From Porogramme epimiltina (Eukaryota; Basidiomycota; Agaricomycetes; Polyporales; Polyporaceae), in contig FTLJ01000439.1 of NCBI GenBank assembly GCA_900155495.1, forward strand, positions 19,563 to 83,562: a stretch of DNA of 64,000 nucleotides, read 5' to 3'. The notes beneath the pieces were generated by a model. That model had not been told where the DNA came from. It ran no database searches and saw only the letters and a list, made by a program, of their open reading frames with translations. How positions within the stretch are numbered: the stretch's first letter is position 1; every line of letters starts with the position of its first letter. Of this stretch, positions 54,999 to 64,000 are shown in pieces. A program made the translations under genes and the position numbers.

Positions 54999-57900
54999 AT
55001 GGCATCGGAGGAACATTTGGCGGCTTTCGTTGCGAAACATCATATTTTGCTTGACAGAGAACGCGATGCCGAAATCGAACGCACTTCCCTCCTGCTTTCG
55101 AACTGTCCCCCGAGATTACTAGAACAGAAAGGCCTTTGCCTGGCAGGCCTAGGAGTCTCCTCAATAGGAATAGGACTTGGAGGAAAGACGTGTGTTTATG
55201 CGACACTAGGTTATGCCTCTTGCTTTTTGGAACTTACCTCTGTCGGTGTCTAGTCTAGTCGAGCTCGAGCGGCCCACCGCATACAACACCAGTCCGTTAT
55301 TTCCACCTCACACTATACGGTTCGTTACATCCACTTAATACGGACGTGTTTAAAATAACGTTACCTAGCCCAGGTGATCTCGCCCGCATTGAGGAACACA
55401 CAGCAAGCTCGAACTCTGCTCAGAAGAAAGCCACAAAACCGAAGAAGGCCTCTGGCTCTGAGAAGGGGAAAAGCGATGGGGTTGAAGGAGTCGTGTACAA
55501 GGTAACATCCTATGTCACTGGTTCTTTACAATTGTGTGAAACTAAATCTCCTCAGGTCTCGGATACACGTATCGTGGTCTCTGTGGACCCTCCAGACACA
55601 AGTGGTGAAGATATGAATCTGCCCGACCGGTGTCGGGTGGTCAAGCTCGCCAATAGTGTGACATATGACCGGTAAAGTAGATGGTTTCGCATCTATCCTA
55701 CCTCTAACGCTCCATATAGGATGGACAAAGCCCTCAATCAACTAGAGAAAGTTGTGTTGCCAAGTTCCGATGCCGTAAGTCCTGCCCAAACTTGAAACAC
55801 ACGGCACTAACATCAGAGTTCTATAGAAGGAAGACAAATTCCTTCCCGAGCAGACACCTCTTGTGCGAGTGTTGATGGGCATGGCCCCTCCTTCAGAGAG
55901 GCTTCCGATCAAGGACCTACAATTCTTCGACTCGTCGCTTAACCCAAGTCAGCAAGAAGCCATTCGCTTCGCGATGGGGTCTCCTGAGGTTGCTTGCATC
56001 CATGGTCCTCCAGGCACCTACATTTTTATTCCGTAGATCGGATCTCTATTGAATGTTGGCATCTATAGGCACAGGGAAAACACATACATTGATCGAACTC
56101 ATACGTCAACTTACCACCGTCACTCCTTCAAATCCCAAGCCGCTCAGGCTCTTGGTTTGTGGCGCCTCAAATTTATCCGTGGATAACATTCTAGAAAGGC
56201 TTCTTTCCCTTCCTGCTCCAGAAAGCGGCACCAAGCTGAAGGTGACCCGCGTTGGACACCCGGCACGCGTCATGGCACAGGAAGACGTGATAGATGCAAC
56301 ACTGGAAGTCAAAGCGAGCCGAAGTGATCAGGTCAGCTCCAGTGGATTGATCCACAATACATATTGACCCCAGTTTGCTGGAAGGCTATCTTAGCAAAGG
56401 ATGTGAAGAACGAGCTTGAGGCAGCTCTCGACACTCTGGCAGGCAAAGGGAAGGGGGCCAAGGGGAAAGCACCAAGAGGGCTTGAAAGAAAGAAAATGTG
56501 GGATGAAGTCCGTGCCCTGCGGAAAGAGTACGAGTTCTCATTTTGGAACTCCGTTGAGATGCTGAACAACCCATCCACAGGTACCGTCAACGAGAAGGTG
56601 GCGTAGTGGAAAGTGTCCTGAGAGAATCGCAGGTTGTTCTCGCAACTTGCCATTCGTCCGGCGGCAGACAACTGCGGTCTCAGCACTTCGACGTAGTGAT
56701 CATTGACGAGGCTACCCAAGCTGTAGAGGCGGTATGAAGTCACCCTGCGGACAACACTTCTCGAGGTTCCTGACACTTCTCGCGCAGGTTTGTTGGATAC
56801 CGATTTTCAAAGCCAAGAAGTTGATCCTCGCCGGTGACCCCATGCAACTCCCTCCGACTGTGATATCAATGGATAATAAGAAGAAAGACAAGAGCACGAC
56901 GTCTCAGTCATCTCAGGTTGCGACGAAAGCTGGGTCAAAATCGAGCAAAGGAGACACGAAGTCCTCAGCAGCGAAAGAGGTTGTCAAAGATCTGCCTGCC
57001 AATCCTGAAACCGAATCTTCGGACGAGGATGCATCCGGTGCAAGTGGAGACGAAGACGATTCCGGACTGACTGCAGACCCAGAGGCACCACTAAAGGTCC
57101 CCGTCAAGGATCCGCGAAAGGCGGGGCCTAAACCCATCCTTCGCCCTCCTAGATCTCTTGAGACCACCCTCTTCGAGAGACTGGAGAAGATGTATGGCCC
57201 CGGCATTAAGCGCATGCTGACTGTCCAATATAGGTGCGTAACCGTTCGTGCCCTATCCTCTTGTCATTGACGTCTTAACTTGCTTCTGTGTAGGATGCAC
57301 GCCCACATCGCCTCCTTCCCGTCCAAGGTCATGTACCACTCTCGACTCAAGTCCCATGACTCTGTCAAGGCACATTTATTGCGCGACCTGCCCAACACTC
57401 GTGCGGATTCAGAGGACGACGAGAAGGAGATCCTCGGGACGCCTGTGGTGTTCTACGACACTGCCGGATGCGAGTACTTTGAGCGTGTCGACGGGGATGG
57501 GGACGAAGGCAGCAAGTGCAACGAGAACGAGGCTTCTGTAGTCAAGATGTGGGTAGAACAATTGGTGAGTGGCTTCCATTGCGTATACACGGTCATAATT
57601 TGTTAATCTGCACACTGGAAGGCGTCCGCAGGCGTCCTCGCCTCGCAAATTGCAGTGATTACACCGTATGCACTATCTGACTGTCCTTAGGTGTGAGCAG
57701 TCTACTCAAACAGGGCATACAGGTACCAAGCTCAAGTGACACTCCTAACCTCCCTTCTTCGACCCACATATGGTCCTGAGCTCGAGATCGGAACAGTAGA
57801 CGGGATGCAAGGGCGAGAGAAAGAGGCTGTCATCATTAGCCTTGTAAGGAGTAACGACAAGGTGGGTCCAATACTCCCGCTTGCATCCTCCGGACCTGAC

Positions 57901-58157
57901 GGGAAAATGGCGGGCATACAGCGTGAGGTGGGCTTCCTGAAAGACAAGCGGCGGCTGAACGTCGCGATGACAAGAGCGCGGCGACATCTGGTACGTCCTC
58001 AACGTTGCGATTGTGTGACGGCAGGTATCAGCAGACTCACTTGCTTCAGTGCGTCGTCGGAGACTCGTCAACAGTACAACACGGTAGCCCATTCCTCAAG
58101 AAATGGATGTCGTGGCTCGAGGCCAACGCGGATGTGCGTTATGCAGGCCTTGACTGA
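54999..58157 (+). CDS. HCS1: HCS1/IGHMBP2-type SF1B helicase
   Basis: Upf1-like 5'-3' helicase, the orthologue group of yeast Hcs1 (DNA polymerase alpha-associated) and human SMUBP2. ATG 54999 ([20 protein letters not shown]) is chosen because family resemblance starts there; an in-frame ATG at 54891 would add 36 residues. N-terminal beta-barrel region: [31 protein letters not shown]. Helicase motifs: [40 protein letters not shown] (Walker A), [27 protein letters not shown] (DEAT), [69 protein letters not shown] and [17 protein letters not shown]. The Walker A is split by a GC-AG intron (56014-56068). An acidic/Lys-rich insert of about 95 residues lies between LPPTVIS and [10 protein letters not shown]. 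The stop is at 58157, convergent with the PQ-loop gene. Confidence 0.92.
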
Positions 58158-58372
58158 GAGTTGTCGATGATGAGGAGGGTATGTACGATTATGGCTGACG
58201 GCTCTGCACGATGTACAACACACGACTTCCACACTGTACTATTGGACATCATCACCGGATTACTACAATTCTACAGGACGCAGGTGCTATGTGTACCACG
58301 ACATCAAGAATCTGTACAGCTACACTCATATACATTGCAAGGTCCCACGGGAATACCAACACAAACATTCCC

Positions 58373-60313
58373 TTAAAGTGCATTGTCCCGGGTAACGCTC
58401 CCACCACGTCGCCGGGTCGTGGTTGGAGAGTCCTCTGCTGCACCCGTTGCCTCTGCGCTGAGCAGTGCGGCTTCTTCCTCGTTGTACGAGCGGGAGGCTT
58501 GTCGGCCACGAGAGCCCGCTTTCGACTTGTATAACCGAGCCTGGGTAACGATTGTGACGTCGAACATGAGGGTGCCCCCGCTGCCTAATAAATATCTACA
58601 TGCATAAAGTTAGTAATGAGGCCTCGCTGAGCGTTGTAAGTACGCACGGTATGCTTTCCCGGAGGAATGCAGATGCCTCGGGTCCTGGACGTTGCATGTT
58701 GGGGGAGGTAAGGATTGATGCAACGTAGAAGAAGTTGCCAAGGAATGCGAAAATGAATAAATATATGGAAAGGCCCTAAGGTGGAATTAGAACCTCTGTT
58801 CAATCGGTCCCGAAGAGCCAAAACATACCTCTACTGATTTCCTGACATACTGTTTGACAATATTAGGTCGATGTATCCCGAGAAATCTAAATCAAATGGC
58901 TCACATTCTTCCAGATTTGCGGTAGTCGGGATGTCAGATAAAGTGTCGTGCATATCCAGGCGGATATTCGGCCAATTATATGTTCCATCGAAGGACTGGG
59001 GTCTTGCTGTAGATAGGACACGTCGTTGGTCGTCTGAAGGAACTCTAGCAGCACGGCGTCTCCAGATTGTCGTTCCGACACAAGCGATTCAGGGGCTTGG
59101 GCGTTGATGAACGAGGCAGGGGGAGGGGAGGGTATTGGCTGAGCATCTGCACGGGCCAGCACTTTCCCCGATCGCGGTGAAAGCGCGGCGGAAAGGGCGG
59201 GACTTCCGCCTGAGAGCGCACCGACTCCGAACAGCGCCCACACACCCATGAACACCATCGTCGCGCTCTTCCGACTCGCCCGCGAGCTCCGCCTGGCGGC
59301 GTTCGAGCTCAACCATTCTTCCTCGGTCTCCTCTTCCCCCTCCCCACCCCTCACCAGCGGCCTTCCCCTCGCTAGCGAGTCGACGGAGCCTTCAATCGGC
59401 ACAGTCATCTGCAGCGCGTTGTGGGGCATCCGGCTCGACTGGCGGCTCCGCCCGACGCTCGCCCCGCGGCTGGGGTACGCGTCGGGCCCCCACACGACCT
59501 TCCGCCGCGCGGAGCGCCCGCCCTCGGAGTGGAAGCTGTCCGCGAGGCGCGCGAGCGCGTCCTCCGAGACCTCGTCGTCATCTTCGTCGTCATTATACAA
59601 CGTTGTATGCGCCTCGGAGGATCGCGAGCGGCCGTGCCAGCGCGCCTGCTCCTCTTGCTGCGCGGCGAGGGCGGCGACTGCGGCGACGTTGGCGGCAACG
59701 GTGGAGAGGGCGCGGTAGTGCGGTGCGCCGGACGTGCGTTCGATGGACATCCGGCGGGCTGCCGGGGTGCGCTCGCGGCCATGGAGGTATGGACGCGACT
59801 CCTTCTTTGCGCGCCCAGTGTAATAAACATACTGGACGAGGAGGGAGAAGTCGACGAAGACGAAGTAGGTGGCGAGGTACGTCTGGTCGAGTCATGAAGA
59901 GATTTGCTGAGGGGGGAGGAGGGTGCTACTCACTTGGAAGGGGAGCTGGTGCGTTAAGATGCAACCTATGAGGTTGGTTGCGTCACCTGGAGGTACATTA
60001 AATCGCTATGAGAGATCGTCCAGAAGCGGGGCTATGACGCTGGGCGTCGCGCAATAAATGGCGTAATTCGCGCGTGGATGTGAACTCACCCAATAGCCAG
60101 TTCATAAGGAAGGGGAGGGCGAGGCCCTCGACGGACTGGTTCCGCACATTCTCGAGAACCTGCCTATGGCCACAATTGTCAGGATCCAGATCACCGGGCG
60201 TAGGACGGGGGCGTGATGCAGGAGAAAGCCGGGACTCACGGGAACTGCGCCCCGAGCCAGCACGCGATAGAAGTGTAGCCGAGGAGCTCGCTGAAGGAGG
60301 CGGTGAGAAACAT
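58373..60313 (-). CDS. PQ-loop family vacuolar/lysosomal amino acid transporter (Ypq-like)
   Basis: Seven-helix transporter of the PQ-loop family (Ypq1-3 in yeast, PQLC2 in animals), expected on the vacuole and exporting basic amino acids. ATG 60313 (MFLTASFSELLGYTSIACWL). The first PQ motif is LGAQFPQVLENVRNQSVEGL, followed by ALPFLMNWLLG and YLATYFVFVDFSLLVQYVYY. The second is TLYLTSRLPQIWKNFVRKSV, followed by EGLSIFLFIFAFLGNFFYVA and the C-terminal helix PYLLGSAGTLMFDVTIVTQA. Between them lies a hydrophilic loop of about 200-250 residues (Ser/Arg-rich, acidic patch YNDDEDDDEVSEDALA) as in fungal Ypq proteins but long. Three to five short introns. The tail is cytosolic and Ser/Thr-rich, ending SVTRDNAL at 58373. 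Confidence 0.87.
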
Positions 60314-60838
60314 GGGCACTGTCGCATGCGGCGGCGGGGGCGGCGGGCGTAGGGCGAGTGCTGGGTGGGAGAGATAGAGAGGAAAGACCCGGGGGCGGCA
60401 GAGGACGAGAGAGCACACGAGAGCAGGATCTCTGTCCTATCTTGGCGCGGCCGCGGGCGCTCCCCCGCCTCCGCCTCCGCCTCCGCCCCGCTGCCCGGCA
60501 TCGTCCCCGCGCGGCCACACCGCTGCCTATTCCAGTCCTCAACGTCTTTCGCCTTCCCCGTCGGCTTCCACCGAACGCTCTTCCGCCGCGCTCTGCTTTT
60601 CAGCCACCTCGTGTCTCTGTCCGCTGCAGCGCCTGCCCCTCTGTTCGAACGATCGCCTTTCTCCCAACAACGGGCTGCAATCCCACAGCCTCAGTCCCAG
60701 ACGCGGTGGCGCGAGTCTCCATACGTCCATTTCCACAGCGCCGTAAGCGGCTCGACTTGTCCGAGGTCGGAGGCATTCGACACTGTCTCTGGCCCTCGCG
60801 CTCCCCGGATCATACCCTTCCGGCACCGCACCCCCGCC
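60314..60838. other. Divergent intergenic region, PQ-loop / CRA gene
   Basis: 525 bp, GC-rich, between divergent start codons, so it holds both promoters. Open frames through it on both strands are composition artefacts. Nothing recognisable otherwise. Confidence 0.5.
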
Positions 60839-62150
60839 ATGTCGAACAAGGCAGGCTCATCGAGCGCGAGGCTGCTAAATCCGTCCCCGCAAGACCTAGT
60901 GAGTCGTTGCGAACGCTCGATCGGTCGGGGCACGTCCACTGAAACTTAAACAGCACAATCTTGTGCTCGACTACCTTGTCCATAACTGCTACACGAACTC
61001 TGCCAGGGCGTTCGTGCGAGACAGCGCCATGAAACATCTCGACTTGGACGGAGACGAAACCATGAGCTCCCCCGTAAAAGACTCCTCAACGGAGCTTTAC
61101 GAGCTAGAAGGGAGCCTCGCGATTGACGAGCAGCGCAAAGGTGCTGTGCTCTCCCCGCCTTTCCGTATCGCGTACACTTATCCCACACCTAGAAATTCAG
61201 ATGAATATCCTGACAGGCCGGATTGACGAGGCCACGGCGTTGCTGAACAAGCATTTCCCTTCAGTCCTTGCGGACCCCATGGAGGACGACGATTCCGACC
61301 CCTCAACGTCCTCAGGACGATTAGACTATCTCCCCTCGACGTCTGTCGCGCCCGCCCACCTTGCGCTCAATCTCCGCATCCAAGCATTCATCGAGACGGC
61401 GCGAAGAGTTCCCCTCTTGTACTACCCACCCGGCTCGTCTACGCCCCTTGACCCTCCTCCCCTGCTTTGGGGCCCACCAGATTCCGACACGCTCGAGGAC
61501 GACTCGGAAGACAACGAGGCAACTATCCAGCTCCTCCACCGCGCACAGAACTTGTATTCGGAGGCAAATCAGCTTCCGGACAAGAACGACCGCGCGATGT
61601 ACCTCAGCGAGCTCGGCTCTGTCGGCGGCATCCTCGCATACAAAGTTCCAGAGGAGAGTCCGCTCGTGGAGTACATGTCCCAGGAGCGTCGCGAGGGCAT
61701 CGCAAATCAAATCGACAGCGCTATCCTGTGTAAGTGGACTTCCCCGTCGTCCCTTGACAACCCTAGACCGGGCTGACGCGTGCGTGCTTCCCCCAGACCG
61801 GGCGAAACGGCCTGCGATATCGCGCGTTGAGCTGTACGCTCGTCACACGAGCACAGTTTGGGGTATGTTGCATGAGAAAGACGTCAAAGCGCCGCCACGG
61901 TCCAGTTGGCCGGCGGGAGTGTCCTTGCCTCCTTCAGCGACGCCTTCTCAGGTGGCAAGAAGTGTGCCTCCCAAGGATACCGGCGGCCTCGAGAACGCCA
62001 TTCCCAGTGCCAAGAAAGCGACTGCGGACAAGGAGGTCGAGGAGGTTAGTCGGTTTACTGCAAGGGTTGTTTAGGAAGTCCCTCATGCATTTGCAGGTCC
62101 TGCCACCATTCGACTTCCATCTATTCGTGGAGTCGCAGGAGCGGAGGTAG
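60839..62150 (+). CDS. LisH-CTLH-CRA protein, RanBPM/GID-complex-like, no SPRY domain
   Basis: Probable subunit or relative of the CTLH/GID ubiquitin-ligase complex. ATG 60839 (MSNKAGSSSARLLNPSPQDL). After the first intron comes a LisH motif (NLVLDYLVHNCYTNSARAFV), then a short linker and a CTLH segment (KEIQMNILTGRIDEATALLN, then KHFPSVL). A CRA region follows (ALNLRIQAFIETARRVPLLY, ATIQLLHRAQNLYSEANQLP, YLSELGSVGGILAYKVPEES, EYMSQERREGIANQIDSAIL), ending LFVESQERR. Four or more short introns, including one at the CTLH junction (AAAG before GTGCTG, acceptor CACCTAG). In RanBP9/Gid1 a SPRY domain precedes LisH. Here none is present upstream, so the protein is a short form, about 370 residues. 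The divergent neighbour at 60313 is unrelated. Confidence 0.82.
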
Positions 62151-62312
62151 CCTCTGGCGCACCCTCGTGATCGGTCTGGCCTACATGAGGACATTTGTCG
62201 CACTAGGATGTACATCGGATTGTATCAGTACGTATTGTATACGCATTACCGGGAGGAACGAGTGGCATCGTGCTATCGCACCTTCGTCAAACAAGCGCAT
62301 CTAGCAAAAGAA

Positions 62313-63562
62313 TTAGTCATTCAAACGAAGATGCTGCATTCCTGCCACAAGAGCCAGACTGCCTCCATCTACACCTATTACTTCTACTTCGTCCCAGCGA
62401 CCTTTGTTGACCTTGTTGATCACGTCCGCCGAGACGTTACACTCTCTAAGACCCAGCACCCTCAAACTCGCCCACTTTGCCCACTCTATCCGCTCTAACG
62501 TCGATTCCGTACTCGAAGTCATCCTGCCCCCTCCCAGCGGGCGATTCAGCCACGGGTTGTAGGAGAGATCCAGCACCTCCAGCAGCGGGCAGATCCGGGG
62601 TAAGCGGTGGACGTTCGTGGCGATCGGGAGCGCGAGCAGGGCGAGCCGCGTGAGGGTTGGCGGGAAGACGAAGAGCACCGTCTGAGACACCACCGCGTTG
62701 AGCACCACGAGGGTGTGCATGGGGACGGCGTCGTCGTAAGAGGCATCCGACGCCACATCCCACGAAGTGTCGGCTTCCTCTTCTCTGTCTCTAGATCGCG
62801 CGTTGGAAGTTGAGCGGTCGGCAGACCCTTCTTCGCTGCGACCCTCTGCGGGGTCCTCGCCCGCCTCGTTATCGCGTCCACCATCGCTCCCACCCTCCAG
62901 CCCCCATTCTTCTTCCTCTTCTTCCGCCTCATGAAAGGCCACGAGCGCGGGCGTCATCCCGAGAAGCGCGTCGCGCGAGAGCGTCGCCTGCGGGCCCACG
63001 ACGAACAGCTCCCCGTCCGCGTTCCCGTCGGGCGCGCAGAGCGTGTACAGCTTCATGACGGTCAGCGGCGCGTGCACCGCCGTGAAGCGCAGCGCGTCGC
63101 GCCGCATGTATCCGGGCAGCGCCGCGCGGAGGGCCGCCGCGTCCGGGCACGCCGCGAGGAGCACGCGCAGGGCGAGCTGCGCCAGCGGCGGTACCGTCAC
63201 GCCGTCCGCGGGGGCGCGCGGCTGCAGGTCGCTCGAGCCGAAGCTCCACGGGAGGTGCGCGATGATGAGGGAGAGGGCTTCGCGGCGGAAGGAAAAGGTG
63301 TTGCGGTCTTGCTCGTGTCCGAAGAGCCCGCTCCAGCTCCGCGGGATGGGCGGGCCAGGGACAGCGCCGCGCGGGTAGTCGTACTCCAAGCGGCCATCCA
63401 GAATGACTACGGGGGGTCTTCGAGGCGTTTCCTGGCGTTCGGGAGGCCGTGTATCCCCAGAGTCGTAGATGTCAGAGAATGGGAGGGATGGCCTGTTGTA
63501 TGTGCGCTTTGCTAGAGAGGGGGGATGGGCCTTCGACCCACGTAGATTCTGGGAATGCCGAA
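62313..63562 (-). CDS. Leucine-rich-repeat-like protein, 5' end unresolved
   Basis: Function unknown; an uncharacterised basidiomycete protein. The frame runs from about 63562 to the stop at 62313 with no in-frame ATG near the beginning, only a TTG at 63389. A coding-looking N-terminus extends upstream (SLPFSDIYDSGDTRPPERQE, then PPVVILDGRLEYDYPRG), so a 5' exon is probably missed; a candidate ATG lies at about 63672 (MPQAREVTT). The body contains HTFSF-like helices (TFSFRREALSLIIAHLPWSF, LAQLALRVLLAACPDAAALR), a Glu/Asp/Ser-rich middle and a leucine-rich end (LTRLALLALPIATNVHRL, LLEVLDLSYNPWLNRPL, SLRVLGLRECNVSADVI). The gene is convergent with the CRA gene (162 bp apart). Confidence 0.55.
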
Positions 63563-64000
63563 AATGTTCTCCTCTTATAAAGAACCGGTGAATTCAGGCG
63601 GGCAGGAGGACGATAGCTATTTACACACCTTAGTGAATGAAGGAGGGTGGTAACTTCTCGGGCTTGAGGCATTGTCGGAGACCGAGTATCCGTCTCCGAC
63701 TTCCGAATTGGGATCATCTTGTAAATGAGACCCGCGGTAGTCTATCCAACGTGAAGTACATCCAGGCAAATATATCGGGAGGGTTTCATAGCTGAGGAAG
63801 GCGCAAACAGATGAGGTCTGCTGTCGGAGAGAACGTTTGCGTAAGCCTCTGGTCAGCGCTTTGCTGTTCGCACGAGGCTTGTCGCGGCGCCAATTTCGTG
63901 ATTTCGCGCACGCTACCTAGCCGGATAGTATCTTCAAATCATTACGAGTCCGAGTGCAGGCTCCTAAACCATCCGCCTATAGTGTTCTCGTTCTCATATC
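63563..64000. other. Right-end region, no supported gene
   Basis: About 440 bp, AT-richer, presumably the promoter or first exon(s) of the LRR-like gene. Short frames only; no domain recognised. Confidence 0.4.

Noticed and set aside
63472..63717. 81-codon minus-strand frame at the right end
   Set aside because: It is out of frame with the LRR-like body; probably contains the true first exon in part, but the junction could not be settled.
1..64000. tRNA, rRNA, CRISPR, transposon and viral genes
   Set aside because: Looked for T-loop-like GTTCRANYC motifs, terminal inverted repeats, transposase and integrase motifs and regular spacer arrays by eye; nothing convincing was found.

Overview
The window is nuclear DNA from a filamentous basidiomycete, most likely an Agaricomycete. 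The genes are dense and heavily split by short introns (mostly 45-80 nt, GTRNGT...YAG). Gene content is typical of a mushroom genome: a TAF7, a SAM37/metaxin, a single-chain NNT, an F-box protein, S/T-rich single-pass membrane proteins and what I take to be three DUF7918 paralogues. I see no rRNA, tRNA, CRISPR array, transposase or viral gene. GC content swings visibly: about 4.8-14 kb, 48.3-50.5 kb and 59-61 kb are GC-rich, while about 20.9-29 kb is AT-richer with longer gene-free gaps.

Layout. 1-336 is the C-terminus of a GAA1-like GPI-transamidase subunit (+). Then come TAF7 (-), SAM37/metaxin (+), OTU1 deubiquitinase (+), an AP endonuclease (+), a SLC35A-type nucleotide-sugar transporter (+), a 2.1-kb GC-rich gap, mitochondrial NAD(P) transhydrogenase (-), a DapA-family aldolase (-), tRNA pseudouridine synthase PUS4/TRUB (-), an S/T-rich membrane protein (-), DUF7918 paralogue 1 (+), CHMP7-like ESCRT-III protein (+), a second single-pass membrane protein (-), a Tudor-BRCT checkpoint mediator of the Crb2/Rad9/53BP1 type (+), a chromodomain protein (+), a condensation-fold acyltransferase (-) divergent from a SAM methyltransferase (+), RAD54 (+), CD2BP2/LIN1 GYF protein (-), an F-box protein (+), DUF7918 paralogues 2 and 3 in tandem (-), HCS1/IGHMBP2-type helicase (+), a PQ-loop transporter (-), a LisH-CTLH-CRA protein (+) and a leucine-rich-repeat-like protein (-).

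How the genes relate. There is no operon-like logic. Five genes act on DNA integrity or chromatin (AP endonuclease, Crb2-like mediator, chromodomain protein, RAD54, HCS1-like helicase), two of them side by side, but this may be chance. The acyltransferase/methyltransferase divergent pair is the only thing resembling a small metabolic cluster.

The most unusual material is the DUF7918 set. Three copies share an exon-by-exon domain architecture. The two tandem copies carry C-terminal tails full of SUMO-acceptor-like psi-K-x-E motifs, with a SUMO-interacting-like motif at the extreme C-terminus of one. In the other, the tail is built from repeated phase-0 exons. Other points worth attention are two GC-AG introns (one splitting the Walker A motif of the HCS1-like helicase), a 15-nt microexon inside the chromodomain, and CACGTG sites placed 115-160 bp upstream of four start codons.

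Exon models were worked out by hand from splice consensus and reading-frame continuity. No alignment or transcript evidence was available, and family names are from recall of family signatures.
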